64,000 nucleotides of DNA from Eupeodes corollae (taxonomy: Eukaryota; Arthropoda; Insecta; Diptera; Syrphidae). The DNA lies in assembly GCF_945859685.1 (NCBI RefSeq), contig NC_079147.1, forward strand, positions 60,542,946-60,606,945, read 5' to 3'. The position numbers were made by a program, and so were the translations under genes. The notes below the pieces were generated by a model. It was not told the origin of the DNA. It saw only the letters and a program-made list of their open reading frames with translations, and ran no database searches. This document shows positions 1 through 11,880 of this stretch, in pieces. Position 1 is the first letter of the stretch; the number at the start of each line of letters is the position of its first letter.

Positions 1-578
1 CAGCTTTAAATAATTCGTTTTAGAATAAGAGTCGACTCTTTGATAATTTTTAACTTGAGAACTCATCTAAATTCATAACCAACAAAATGCTTCTTTATTT
101 TTTTAAAGTATAATTTATCCATTTGATTCTTGACATTTTATAAAAAAAGCGATAAATGTGTTTCCTTATCAGGATTTGAATGTTGTTGAGGATTTTGAGA
201 TATTTAAAAAGGCAAAAGTGTTTAAACCTCGAGCTTGTCCTCTAAGGAGTTTGAAGATCTTAAATTTTACTTAAGATACCGTTTTGATAAGATCATTTCA
301 CCAGAACTCTAAGTCGTGGTGACTTAACACTTTTTCGGAAAAAATCTCCATCAATTTGATGTTGGTAAGTGTATATCAGATATACTTGTATATATACCAT
401 TTTCTGTAGGGTGTAGAGAATTTGACGTTTGCTTTCAATTTGTAGCTCTGTTCGACTTTATTAACAGTCAAAATTAAGCGTGTTTCACAAAAGGTAGCTG
501 TCATTTTGTCAGGTTCTTTAGTTAGCAGATTATTTGAAATTAAGAAACATTTAAACAATACTTTTTAAATAAAGAATA
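1..578. other. AT-rich stretch, no gene recognised
   Basis: I see no coding pattern, splice-bounded exon or recognisable repeat in this stretch. A 60-codon open frame on the minus strand is AT-rich and resembles no family I know. Confidence 0.5.
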
Positions 579-580
579 TA

Positions 581-920
581 GTACCCGTGGCGTAGTGGTT
601 TATGCGTGTGACTGTCAATCGTTCTTTGACTTCCAGAGAGATAGCAATTGTTTACAAGTGATTAATAGTTAATTTTAAATTAAAAAGTGCATTTGTAGGG
701 TTTTAAAATTAAGAAGACAGTAAGCCACAGTTTCTAACAATTAATCGGTAGCCTAGTGGAGGTGGCGTCCGTTCTTTGACTTCCAAGCAGTGAAGAAGTG
801 TTTTTATTTATATTTATTTAAAAGTTAAACAGTACAAGTTAAGTTATAAGTAAAGTTGGCAGTTTGCCACCAGCAAAAATAACAATTCGATAGCCCAGTG
901 GGAGTGGCGTCCGCAACCTG
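581..920 (+). repeat. Three tandem tRNA-like A-box units, probably 5' region of the following LINE
   Basis: Three units spaced about 161 and 142 bases apart each carry a pol III A-box-like core: TGGCGTAGTGG (588-598), TAGCCTAGTGG (749-759) and TAGCCCAGTGG (891-901). The first two are followed by the same TTCTTTGACTTCCA string; the second and third share GTGGCGTCCG. The first unit also resembles the head of the SINE found elsewhere in the window (shared GTACCCGTGGC, then GCGT and ACTGTCA). The array ends about 35 bases before the LINE reading frame, so it may be a repeated 5' UTR or promoter module. A pile-up of SINE heads is the alternative. Confidence 0.55.
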
Positions 921-953
921 ACAAATACAGAAATTGGCCAACACTTACAACAG

Positions 954-2880
954 ATGGACGAAACAATAAAACGAACGATGGAACGAACAATACCAAAGGA
1001 CAAAGAACGGAACCAAATGGACGCATACAGAAACGCAACTATTGACGTACTGCGAAGGCACAAGAGTGGCTTACTGACAAGACTCAAAAACTTGTACATA
1101 CGACTTACAGACCCACATGACTTGGAGGTTAGGATACTGAAGTCGTCAATAAAAAATGCCAATCTGTTGATTAAGGAGAACTACAGGCTATCAATTAACA
1201 AGTACTGGGACCGCAAGATCCAGAGGAAGCCATCTTTGACGATTGAAGATCCGAAGGAAAAAGTGGAGGCGGTGGGAGCTGCTTTCCAGCAAGTGTACAA
1301 GGTGAATGTTAGCATTCGGCCCAACCACGACCTGGAAAAAAGAGCCCTACTTAATCACTTTTACCTTCGAAATGATATGACACAATGGCGATCTGAGAAC
1401 CGCGGTTTCATGCGGTTCAATAACGATTCCTTGGCAAATGCCATAATCGCCGAGCAAACGGGACCAAGTCCCTTGTTAGTGACGAAGGTTGAGCGTCAGC
1501 TCATCTTCAATTCAATAAAAAACGAAAAGTCAGCAGGCGTCGATGGTATATCCAACGTTGTACTAAGACATTTACCGATGGAAGCAATTGACATATACAC
1601 CACGCTCTTCAATAATGCACTGAATAATGCATATTATCCAGTGCATTGGAAGACCGCTGTAGTTCATCCTCTCCCAAAAAAAGGAAAGGAAAACTCCAAG
1701 CCGTCAAATCTTCGGTCGATAAGTCTTCTTCCGAGCATCAGCAAAGTTTTCGAAAAGATCATCAACAGGGCTTTGACTAAGTGGGCTGCGGACAACAAAA
1801 TAATTCCGGATAAACAGTTCGGGTTCAAGGGGGGTCATGACACAATTCATGCTGCGTCTAAACTCGTTTCTAATATCCAATGGAATAAATCAAAACAACA
1901 AAGCACAGGTGCTGTTCTGGAAGATTTGGAAAAGTTCTTTGACACTGTATGGTTAGATGGTCTTTACCTAAAACTAAACAGGCATTGACATAAGCAAGCC
2001 ATTGTTGTATATACTTTATGATATGCTTATCGGCAGAAAGTTTGTTGTCAAAAGTGGCAATGTAACTTCTACCACAACATTCTTAATTATTCTTCACCAG
2101 GGAACTATGAATTTACCGATTCTCTTCAGCATTTACACCAGCCATTTGATAGGTAGTTTTACAAAGGCAATTGCGTACGCCGACAATCTAATTCCGTACA
2201 GAACTGCCCAAAAGGTTGAGGTTATTAGAATTCTCTTGCAGCGTGATTTCGACAAGATTCAGCGACCGATGATCGTTTATGGTTGTCCTGTGTGGTTTAA
2301 CGTTGCTCCTTCCTAGATGGAGAAGTTTCGACGCTGTACCGGCTTATATCGAACAGCCGAATCGTCTTATGTGCATTACTATTCCAACGAGGTCCTATAT
2401 AACGGGGCTCGAATCAACAGAATTGAGAATTTCGTGATAAAACTCGTTCGAGTTCACATTGCAAGAGCTATGTCTTCCACCAACAATTTAATTTTCGGGG
2501 CGTTCTATGCGAACGACGAGTATTTTGAGAGTGCCCGCTTAAGCGGCTTCATTCCACCAGAGGCATTCCTGTTTTTAGATAGATGCGGTCTGAAACAGGA
2601 TAGATTGGCAGTTCCGCTAATCTACCACACCAGACGACGAATCGGGGTTAGACGACTCCTCTACAATTGGAACGTCATGGCACAAAGCGGTACAGGGCTC
2701 TTTCGGTCCAGTAGGGCTTTTTCTGAACGGGACCGAACTGATAGGGTAAAGCAGGAGAATTAGTTTTGGTGGGTTGTCGGGATGGGGTTTTAAGGCCTTG
2801 GCCGGATTACATAGTTGTTTTATAGTTTTACGGTTCCTTATTCCATGTTTTAAAGAAAAAAAAAATTCAAAACAAAAAAT
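954..2880 (+). pseudogene. Degenerate Jockey-superfamily LINE (reverse transcriptase)
   Basis: This is the remnant of a reverse transcriptase (RT) that would copy LINE RNA at the target site. The first frame (954-1988) has the RT finger motif SAGVDGIS near residue 193, QFGFKGGHDT, and motif A as LEDLEKFFDTVW, with the catalytic Asp kept but neighbours altered. A stop at 1986-1988 follows. The next frame (2002-2316) has motif B as QGTMNLPILFSIY and motif C as YADN instead of YADD (2176-2187), which should abolish catalysis. The frame then jumps from just past motif C to VYGCPVWF, so roughly 100 residues appear deleted, and TAG closes it at 2314-2316. A third frame (2317-2763) carries the conserved post-RT region (CTGLYRTAESSYVHYYSN). 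No endonuclease domain is visible. An A-rich tract near 2852-2880 marks the 3' end. Exact clade uncertain. Confidence 0.88.
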
Positions 2881-2969
2881 GTTATATAGTTAGATTTGCT
2901 GCTGTGGTTGTTCTAGTCTTAAGTAGTTTATAGGTAGTTTAAGTTTTATATATTACGGACCTTATTTAA

Positions 2970-3065
2970 AGTTGGACTGTTATGCTTGAGGTCTAGCATT
3001 CAATCCCTGCCTTTGTCACCTAAAGTTTTTTTCACTGGTACATCCTTGTTATGAAAAGTGCTTTC
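2970..3065 (+). repeat. Diverged fragment of the tRNA-derived SINE
   Basis: The order of short blocks matches the full SINE at 42085: GTTGGACTGT, then GCTTGAGGTCT, a decayed B box (CATTCAATCCC), CCTTTGTCACC and GAAAAGTGCTTTCC. Both ends are missing and substitutions are many, so this is an old copy. Confidence 0.7.
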
Positions 3066-3189
3066 CAGCATCATTTTTGAAGAAGTACGGACCGATGACG
3101 CCTACAGCCAAACGTCCACACCAAACAGTAACTTTATTTGGATGCATCTCGAAAGAATGGACCTCGTGAATCTCGCGTGATGATTTGTC
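3064..3189 (-). pseudogene. Fragment of a Tc1/mariner-superfamily DDE transposase
   Basis: The minus strand is open for about 42 residues containing HPNKVTVWCG and GVIGPYFFKNDAG. These match the central strand of insect IS630-Tc1/mariner-type transposases, where the segment lies between the first and second catalytic aspartates. Neither catalytic residue is inside the fragment. It abuts the SINE scrap. Pieces of what looks like the same transposase family occur at about 59.2-59.9 kb and 62.6-63.2 kb. Confidence 0.7.
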
Positions 3190-4639
3190 TTTAGTAATTG
3201 ATTTAATAGAGAAAAGATATTTTGACAGAAATGAAAAGATACAATATGGCCTAAACGAACTGTCAAAATCTAACCTTTTCTTTTTTACCTATGATAAAAA
3301 GTGTGTACTCGTATACGCCTGAGAAGATTTTTTTTAGATTTGTTGAAATTATGGCAGTTTGGCTTAAAAACAAATTTCAGTGCGCGTTTTCTTAACTCAG
3401 CTATTTAAAAAAGGTAAAACAAAAATTATAGGGCCCCAATAATGCTTTCGATTTGAATTGCAATAAAATTTAATTTAAGTTTGAACTCAAAAAATATTAA
3501 AAAACCGTTTTTTATTAAAAAAAATATTTGTCAACTTTTATTGTATTGTTCGAATATTTCGAATGAAATGCAATTGCCAGGAACGTTTACAAAAAATTGG
3601 TACTCAAATATCTTGAGAACGATTTCATCTTACACAAAAGAATGTTGTTAACCTTTTAAATTTGTTTTTTTCTAATTCTAATCATAAGAAATATAAAGTT
3701 TGATATCACGGAGCAACTACTGGTCTTAGTGTGTTGGCACTTTTTAACCTACATAATTACCTACTTATTTTTCTTTTATTAAATAATGATAACATTCATT
3801 TTTAAAATTCTGAAAACACATGGTTTTTATATATCTTACGTTTTTCAAAACAATTGTTTGTATCTTGGGCTACAACGGTTCAAAAAAGCCTTTCACATTG
3901 ACAGTTTCATTGGTTAAGGACTGCGTTCATGATGATTTCCAAAGTTGTCAAATCTCAACAACAATACAATTATTTCCATTTTAAGTGTTTTTTATTGAAA
4001 AACTAAGCCTAAGGAAGTTCAATGATTATCTTCGTTAACATTTACATATTAATATTTTTCGAATAAAGGTATGAGGGTTGTGCCCATCAAGCACACTACC
4101 CTTACCTTCCTAGACCAATAACGTGTTCCCTAATGAGAACAACTAAAAAAAGCAGACATTTGACCTAAATTCCTCGACCTACAAACACCTTAATCGAAGG
4201 TAAGCAATCATATCGTATATCCTACATCCTTAATTATTATAACGACACAACCCAGCCTAATCAAAGCCATATCCCAAAGCCTACCTATTCAACCTCCCCC
4301 TATACAAAAACGAAGACATATCGATGCTCGCACATATTCGATCACTTCAAAAAAAGTTGAATGATTCCTAAGCTCGTAGTCGTTTCGTTTTGTGCCTTTG
4401 AAAAATATACGACCCACTCATTAACTTCGATTTTGGATTTCCTTTGGAATTTCATACCACCTTACGTTCCTCGTCATCGCCACCGCTGCTGCTGCTGCTG
4501 CGACCCTCGCCATTATAGCATATTATGTTTTGGGTTGGCATGCGGCATGCTATAGCATAAATATATACGACCCCATCCTTTCCCATTAACCCATTGATTT
4601 CTTACGGTGTACAACTTACAAGACGGCTTATTGACACCA
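3190..4639. other. Non-coding AT-rich region
   Basis: I see no gene. A short CTG repeat (about 4484-4501) lies inside a 64-codon open frame that looks like chance. Composition becomes more GC-rich toward the right edge. Confidence 0.5.
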
Positions 4640-5728
4640 TATTGACAGAAAGTAAAAGTTTCCGGCTTTCACTCATCTGTCCGTCAAAAACTACAGCCAG
4701 TCAGTAGCACAGCGCAGCAAAGCGGTGTGCAAAAAGAGTTGAGTTTTCTGGCGGGCCTGGCGTATCGCTTATTGCAATCGTAACGTAACTCATAGCCAAA
4801 ACCTTTTCATTTACAATATTTGGCTGTAATTTTGTAATAAGTTGCTGCAAAAGAGAGAATAACTCCTTAGCCAGCCTATACTCGTATTCACATTCAGAGC
4901 CACCACATCAGGGAATTCCAATTCAATTAGAATTTCTATGTTTGAGGAGGTATCCCGGGCAACAAGCGTCAGCCTTAAAGTTTGTTATTTTTTCCAGCAC
5001 CCAACCAACGCCGCCGCCGTCAGCTATAGAATGCTTCAGCTTCAGCCAGTCTTCCCGTCTTCTTCCACTAGGTCTGCCTGCAATCGGAGCCCTTTAACGA
5101 GTCTTGAATTAGTCGCAATCGCAATCGCTTATAACGGAACACGTTAACTAGGGAAGCGGTTATTTTAATTGTCCGTCGTTCTTCGTCGTCATCATCATCG
5201 TCGTAGCCGCGTCGCGTCTAGTTCGTCGTGATATTTGAGCTAAACCATGTTATCCCCGTGTCTACAAGTTGTGGCCACAGGATTTCCACATTAGTAATCT
5301 ATAAGTAGAAGTAGAATGGCAGTCCTTAGAGCTTATTTTGGCATCTAGCGTTGCACCACAAACCGCAAGCAGCAAGCTAGCGTTAGTGTTAGCGTACACG
5401 TGCATAATATTTCGAAAGCGACGTATGACATAGGAGCAGACGACGAAAACGACGACGACGCCAAACGTTGCGCGTGGTATTTGTGTTACGGTTACGCGCC
5501 GAGGTTCCGCATTTCGAGTTCTGAATGCATGTAGCACACATGGTCACGTGATGAAGTGTTTCATGAACTACAACAACAATTTTTCACCTGGAATCTGGTG
5601 TCGTGTTGTTATTTTGTTGTTGTTGTTTTATTGTGATTGTGGGTGTTTTCTTTTCTTGTTGTTCATTTCACACGACGAATGAGTTAGCGGTTTTGTGATG
5701 TGACGTTGGCGGGACCGCAGACATTTTG
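4640..5728 (+). promoter_or_regulatory. Candidate promoter / 5' UTR region of a host gene
   Basis: This stretch is clearly richer in C, G and CpG than its surroundings. It has CGTCGT-rich runs near 5170-5230 and several short open frames without family resemblance. It leads directly into the candidate first coding exon at 5729. I cannot place a transcription start. It contains no recognised TE, which is unusual in this window and fits constraint on a host gene's 5' region. Inference from composition and position only. Confidence 0.3.
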
Positions 5729-5775
5729 ATGGATGATTTAAGCGGAATTCCCGCACCGCCACTTGGTCGGGATTG
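5729..5775 (+). CDS. Candidate first coding exon, unidentified host gene
   Basis: An ATG opens MDDLSGIPAPPLGRD, followed by two bases of the next codon. It ends in a consensus splice donor (TTG|GTAAGT, intron from 5776). Read through without splicing, it stops at once (TGG TAA), so any protein needs the splice. The context TTTTGATGG is acceptable for a fly start. I do not recognise the protein from 15 residues and see no downstream exon in the window. Codon choice is more GC-rich than the flanks. A chance ATG beside a chance GTAAGT remains possible. Confidence 0.35.
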
Positions 5776-5780
5776 GTAAG

Positions 5781-6849
5781 TTCCTCTATTGTTGCGGTTG
5801 GTGCGGATTTTTCTATTACACATAATCCGCAGTCGGTACCGTACCTAAAGCCTATACCAATTGGATACCTCGCAGTGAAAGTGAAACAATAAAGCTCGTG
5901 AGAAAGAGTTCACGAGATTTATGTTTTTATTCATGGTTTTTATTTACTCGGGGAGAGTCAAGTATATGGGTTATATTTTTTGGGGTGGGTGGATTTTAAG
6001 TGCTGACCTTCATTTTTCTAAACACACGAGCTTAAGAATTGTATGTGTGTTCATGCTCAGGGTCTCATCGTCATGAGGCTCAGGTAATAATTAAGTTTTT
6101 CTTTCCTCCACAATGAAAAGAAATTAACGAGGAATCCACAGGCAATTTTTGTAAATTATTTTCAAGTCCAAGAATAATTTAGTTCGATATCTGAGTCATT
6201 GAAAATATACGAATAGGGTTTTTATTTTTATTTTTATTTTTCACCAATAAATTGGATTTATTAGAATAAATTAAAACTTATTTTGTGTTATATTTATGCA
6301 AAAATGAACCTTGAAAGAATTTAGCTGAGTAGTTTTATATAAGTTCAATCAATGATAAATAAAAATAGGAAAGGGAAGGAATGAAGAAAAAACCGAAGCC
6401 ACGCCAATACAGAAATGTAGCCTTGGAATAAATTTTAGTTAGCTGATTATATACTATAGCGACGTAAAAGTCTGGGGTTTAAAAACTTTAATCACGAGAC
6501 TCCTGACGTGACTCCCGCCAGCTTCTTGGCATAGGTCGACACAGTTTTTAAGCAGGACCAAAGCAATGGTTAGGCGACTCATTCCACTTTGTAATAGGTT
6601 CATCGAATTCAGTCTTTATGACTGGTCCTAAAGTCATCGTCATTTGATAATTAGAATGCATTCTAATTATTTCAAAACCTTCCTTAATCTTGAATTTCAA
6701 GGTGGTAAAAATGTGTTTTTCAATTAATACTTTTACGTTGACTGCTTGCTTATTGGTTAATAAGTGGTCAAGTTCAGTAACAAGAATTAACCTTGGATTC
6801 CTAGATGAGAAAAATAGAAGTTGATGTCAGTCGTTTTTATTTGGCCGTC
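5781..6849. other. Non-coding region, possible start of a first intron
   Basis: No coding pattern. It holds a TTTTA-type simple repeat near 6220-6240 and a 24-base perfect palindrome at 6647-6670 (listed separately). If the exon at 5729 is real, this is the 5' end of its intron. Confidence 0.4.
6647..6670. repeat. 24-bp perfect palindrome
   Basis: ATAATTAGAATG is followed at once by its exact reverse complement, with no spacer. It could extrude a small hairpin. No attached feature is recognised; AT-rich palindromes of this size also arise by chance. Confidence 0.8.
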
Positions 6850-6851
6850 TA

Positions 6852-9644
6852 CAAGGCAGGTATTACAGCCATCCAAGAAGTGCGATGGGATGGACCGAGC
6901 AAACGCAAACTAAAAGACTGCGATATCCACTACGGCGACTGCTACCGAGAACAAAGACAGCGTCTATTTGGGTGTGGATTTGTTGTTGGAACTAGACTCA
7001 GACAAAAAGTCTTAAGTTTCAACAGTGTGAGCGAGCGCATCACGACAATCCGCATCAAGGCTAAATTCGCCAACATAAGAATAATATGCGCGCATGCCCC
7101 AACAGAGGAGAGAGATGAAGACACCAAAGACATATTCTTCAAGCTCTTGGACAAGACATATTAGAAGTGCCCTGGCTATGACATTAAATTTGTCTTAAGA
7201 GATTTTAATGCAAAGCTAGGAAGAGAAGACATCTTTGGTGGGATAATCGGGAGATACAGCCTGCACGACACCACCTCCGACAACGGATTCAGGCTGGTCG
7301 ATTTCGCTGCGGGGCGAGACGTTCTGGTAGCTAGTACGCAGTTCACGCATCTTAATATCCACAAGGGGACATGGAAATCTCCTGATCAATCAACCGTCAA
7401 CCAGATTGACCACATTGCGATCGACGCACGACACTTCTCCAGTATACAGGATATCCGAACATTCCGAGAGGCCAACATTGACTCGGACCACTGCCTCGTT
7501 GGAGCCAAGGTACGGCTACAGATATCCCGATCCAAGCCAAAACAAAGAAGTACTGTGAAAAGATTCGACGTTAGACGGCCATGTCCTTTTCCGATCGAGT
7601 CTCTAATACCCTCTTAAGGAGTCCTATGCTGCCTGCATTAAGCATTGAAAACCAGTGGCAACATTGCCTTGCAGCCATCAGAGATGCCGCCTCTGAAGTG
7701 CTAGTTTTCACACGGCCACCATAGCGAAACCGCTGGTTTGACGAAGAATGCCGGCAAGCGCACGCAGCGAAACAAGAGGCGTACAAAACGGCGCTGCACA
7801 AAAGGGATAGAGCTGCTCGCGAGCTCTACGAGCAGAAGAGGAGAGAGGAAAACCGGCAGCTTGGATGGAAAAAACGAGAAAGCACGCGATCGAGGAGATA
7901 GATGGATGTCACAACAGGAATGAGGTTCGTAAATTTGACCAAAAGTTAAAAAAAAAACCTCCCTAGGTTATCAGCCACGAACCGAAGCCTATAAAGACTA
8001 CGTCATAGTAGAACCGCAGTCGATGCTGAGAATATAGAAAGATCGCTTCTCCAAATTATATAACGGCGATGACGAACCGAATTCCGCTGTAAGGGAGATA
8101 GAACCACTCAACCTCGGCGAAGCAGATCAACAATTCCGCCTACCCGACCTTGACGAAGTGAAGATAGCTATATCTAAACTTAAGTCAAACAAAGCTGCTG
8201 GAGCTGACGGCATCGCTGCCGAACTATTCAAAGCAGCAGGCGATGACTTGGTACGGAGCATGCACCAACTCATCTGCAAAATATGGTCGGAAAGTCAGCA
8301 TAGTGTGCCCGTTCATAAGAAAGGAGACCCTCTAAACTGCGCTAACTACAGAGGCATCAATCTCCTTAACATTGCGTATAAGATCCTCTCTGCCGTATTA
8401 TGTGAACGTCTGAAGCCATTCGTCAACAACCTGATTGGTCCTTATCAGTGTGGCTTCAGACCAGGAAAGTCCACTATCGACCAAATATTCACACTACGGC
8501 AGATCTTGGAAAAAACCCAGGAGTTTCAAATCGATACCCACCATCTATTTTTTAAGGCCTCGTATGAAAGCATCTATAGGGAAGAGCTCTACCGAGCCAT
8601 GTCTACTTTCGGCATCCCTGTCAAACTTATCCGTTTGTGCAGAATGACGATGGAGAATGCACGCTGCTCTATCAAGGTCGAAAAAGATCTTACCGATGCA
8701 TTTGATGTCAAAAAAGGTTTTAGACAAGGCGATGCACTGTCATGCGACTTCTTCAACATCGTTCTGGAATGAATTGTGCAAAACTCAACCGTCAACACTA
8801 GAGGCACAATCTTCCAAAGGTCCATCCAATTACTCGGATACGCAGATGATATTGACATAATTGGAAGATCAAAGCGTGATGTCAGTGGAGCGTTTTTGAG
8901 CATTGCGACGGAAGCGAAGAAGATGGGTTTAGTGGTCAATGAGGGCAAGACCAAGTATATGCTGTTATCAAAAAAGGACACTGAACGACGACGTATTGGA
9001 CAAAACGTTACCATGGACAGCTATAACTGTGAGGTAGTTAAGGACTTTGTCTACCTAGACAACGACACCAGCGCTGAAATCAAACGAAGAATAACTCTTG
9101 CAAATCGCTGCTTCTTTGGACTTAGAAGGCAATTGAAAAGTAAATTCCTCTCTCTCATCTGAAATCACCATCTATAAGACACTCATCATCCCGGTTCTCA
9201 TTTATCGCGCTGAGGCCTGGACCCTGTGAAAGAAAGATGAGAGCGTTTAGGATGCTTCGAGAGAAAAATTCTTCGTTTGATTTTAGGTCCCGTACGCATA
9301 GATGGAGAATGGAGGAGAAGATATAACGACGAACCGTACGGGCTGTACAGCGACACTGATCTAGTTAGCAGAATTAAAGTCCAACGGCTAAGATGGCTAG
9401 GTCATGTAGAGCGGATGGACATCAACGTTCCAGCCCAGAAGGTCTTCGAATCCAATCCCGAGGGACGGCGCAGTAGAGGAAGACCGCGACTCGGGTGGCG
9501 CACCCAGGTGAAAGAGGACCTCAACCAACTTGGCGTGCGAAACTGGAGACAGCTAGCTAGGGACCGAGCTGGCTGGAGACGCATGTTGGTTGAGGCCCAG
9601 GTCCGCCTCGTACTGTAGCGCCACTTTAAGTAAGCAAGTAAGTA
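6852..9644 (+). pseudogene. RTE-A retrotransposon copy 1 (5'-truncated, decayed)
   Basis: This copy aligns along its length with the intact RTE at 48871-52357. It begins inside the endonuclease (EN) domain just before the conserved ITAIQEVRWDG, so the first catalytic Asn is missing. EN motifs DFNAKLG and the region before SDH follow. Stops and frameshifts break the frame: TAG after DKTY near 7161, and further breaks around 7600 and 7850-8000. In the RT, motif A has decayed from FIDFKAAYDS to FFKASYES, while motif B (GFRQGDALSCDFF) and YADD in motif C survive. The 3' end keeps GCGCCAC and a TAAG-type tail (near 9626-9643). A six-base TACAAG at both edges may be the target-site duplication, but it overlaps element sequence. 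Not functional. Confidence 0.93.
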
Positions 9645-9649
9645 CAAGC

Positions 9650-10427
9650 CTTCTAAACTCTTCTGAAAGCGGTCTCTTAATGGGCATGTTAAAAGTTGAA
9701 ATTCTAATTCTGAAAAGAAAAGTATTTTACTTCTGTCTTTTAATTCAGAAACGGAACTAGAAGCAATGAAACATTCATATTTTTACCTTTTGTATCTCGT
9801 AAGATGCAAACAGTTATTTCAGCGAAAACAGAGTTGCCTAATTTACTACTGCTAACTTTAAGCTCAATTATCTCAGCATTCCCATAATTGATTTTAAAAA
9901 TACGTTTACTCATTAATTTTTTAATTAATTTAATTTTTAATTTTTCTTTAATTTGAAATTGATTTTGTTTGTGTAGGCTCTTGGCCAAGGCTCTCCTCTT
10001 TATTATTTGTATGTTTCTTTTTTAATATATATTTGAAACTAATTTTTTCAACCTTTAAGAACTTATGTTCACTTGTTAATAATAATGTTCTTCAGTGTAT
10101 GCATTACATTTTATCTTTGTTCATATTCATATTATTCCAAAGTTTAATGTCTATTTGACTGCAATGTTATAAAATTTTGTATATTATGTACTGTTTACTT
10201 TATTTTACACCTTATTACCATTATAAATGATGTTCTTTTAGATGTATGGATTTAAAAAGAAATAAAAAGTATAATATTTATGGTTATTGCCAAGAATTTA
10301 GAAAAGACAAAAGTTTGCCATTATGTTTTAAAAATGATTTAGGACAAGTAGCTGCCGTGGCTGGGTCGAATAAATTCTAACGGAAAGACCCAATTTGCGA
10401 CCACTTTTTGCAATACCACCCCCAAAA
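9650..10427. other. AT-rich non-coding region
   Basis: No gene or repeat recognised. Two short minus-strand open frames are lysine/isoleucine-rich, as expected by chance in AT-rich DNA. Confidence 0.5.
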
Positions 10428-10542
10428 TACAATTTTAGGCCGAATCCGAACGGCTAGTTTGAGAAAGCACTTTTTCATGACAAGAATTACTCTTGAAGGA
10501 TTTGTCAATTCCTCGAAAGAGGCAGTACCCGCGAAAATTATT
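10428..10542 (-). repeat. SINE copy 3, body (left half, split by a Helentron)
   Basis: Reverse-orientation SINE body with the family blocks AGGCCGAATCCGAACGGC, GAGAAAGCAC, ATGACAAGAATTACTC and GGCAGTACCCGCGAAAATT. The terminal RTE-like segment is absent. The missing tRNA-like head lies beyond the inserted Helentron, at 11970-12063. Confidence 0.88.
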
Positions 10543-10654
10543 AACTTCCCATAGGAAGTTATTGTAATGGGTCCGATTTGTCAAATTGAAAATTTTGACA
10601 TTTCTCGACGTTTCAAGGTCTCTAGAGTCGAAATAAAAGATTTTTAGAAAGATG

Positions 10655-10707
10655 TCTGTGCGTGCGTGTGTACGTACGTTTGTACGTCCGTACGTCCGTA
10701 CGTTCGC
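10655..10707 (+). repeat. CGTA/CGTC microsatellite inside Helentron A
   Basis: A run of GTGC/GTAC/GTCC tetranucleotides. The position matches the variable microsatellite of DINE-1-type elements; Helentron C has only a shortened version near 34452-34470. Confidence 0.8.
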
Positions 10708-10969
10708 GACGTTTTTTTCGTCGTCCATAGCTCAAGAACCAGAAGAGATATCGGCTTCAAATAAATTTTGTTATACAGATAAAAAGGCAAAAAGATGCAG
10801 AAAGGGCTCTCAAGAATATTGCGTGGGTGGTTTTTTTACTATAGCAGTTTGAAAAAAAGGTGAAAATTTTGGTAAACCCTAAATATCTTACGGACCAAAA
10901 ACGCTAGAGACTTGAATTAAATTTTATATAATATATTGTAACATGATACCAAACAGGTATATTTTTTGA

Positions 10970-11880
10970 AAAAAATCAATACAACGATTTTTTTTAAAAA
11001 TCAATAAAACTGAAAAAAAAAAATTGTCACCTCCAAAATTTTACGACTGAAATATGATTTCACCTCTATAACAGTTTTTTACAACGAAGAATATTATTTT
11101 TGACATCTGATAAAATTTTGAGAAAAATCTAATTGACAGTTTTTTTTACAAAAAATAAAAACCTAAAAAAAAATGTATAAAAGTTGGTAAAAATTGATTT
11201 TCGACTCAAATATCTTTTCAAAACTTTGAGATATTGGCTTTAATTTACTTTTATCTTTCAAAACATCTTGTTGTCAACATTCAGTTAAAGTTTGAAAAAA
11301 ATCGAATTGACAGTTTTTGTACAAAAAATTAAAAACCGAAAAAAAAATTAACAAAAGTTGTTAAAAAATGATTTTCGACTCAAATATCTTTTAAAAACTT
11401 TGAGATAATAGGTTCTTACTAATTTTTTCTTATAAAAAATATTTTTTTCAACATTAGGACAAATTTTGAGAAAAATCGAATTGACAGTTTTTTTACAAAA
11501 AATAAAAACCTGAAAAAAATATATAAAAGTTGGTAAAAATTGATTTTCGACTCAAATATCTCTTTAAAAATTTTAAATATTGGCTTCAAACTAATTTGAT
11601 CTTATAAGAAATATTGTTTTCAACATTTGGTAAAATTTTTAAAAAATTCGAATTGACAGTTTTTTTACAAAAAATAAAACTCTAAAAAAACAATACCTAA
11701 TAAAACTTGGTAAAAATTTATTTTCGGCTCAAATAGCTTTTCAAAAATTTAAAATATTGGCTTCAAACTTATTTTATTTCAGAGAAAATATTGTTTTCAA
11801 TATTCAATAATTTTTATATAAAAATCCAACAGTTCGTTTTTTTCATAAAAAATAAAATCTACAAAAAATAGTGCGCAAAT
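10970..11880 (+). repeat. About 173-bp tandem repeat array in Helentron A
   Basis: The marker AATTGACAG recurs at 11131, 11305, 11479 and 11651, spacings 174, 174 and 172. Less clear units lie on either side (about 10975 and 11824). Each unit holds an A-rich block, GGTAAAAATTGATTTTCGAC, CTCAAATATCTTTT and CAACATT. Units are diverged from each other. Similar units fill Helentrons B, C and D. Some Drosophila DINE elements also carry central tandem repeats, so the array is likely part of the element. Confidence 0.82.

Noticed and set aside
4361..4555. Cys/His-rich short protein
   Set aside because: The Cys run is a CTG repeat read in one frame.
10970..11880. CRISPR array
   Set aside because: The units are long, diverged, directly adjacent, and lie in a eukaryotic Helentron; there are no spacers.
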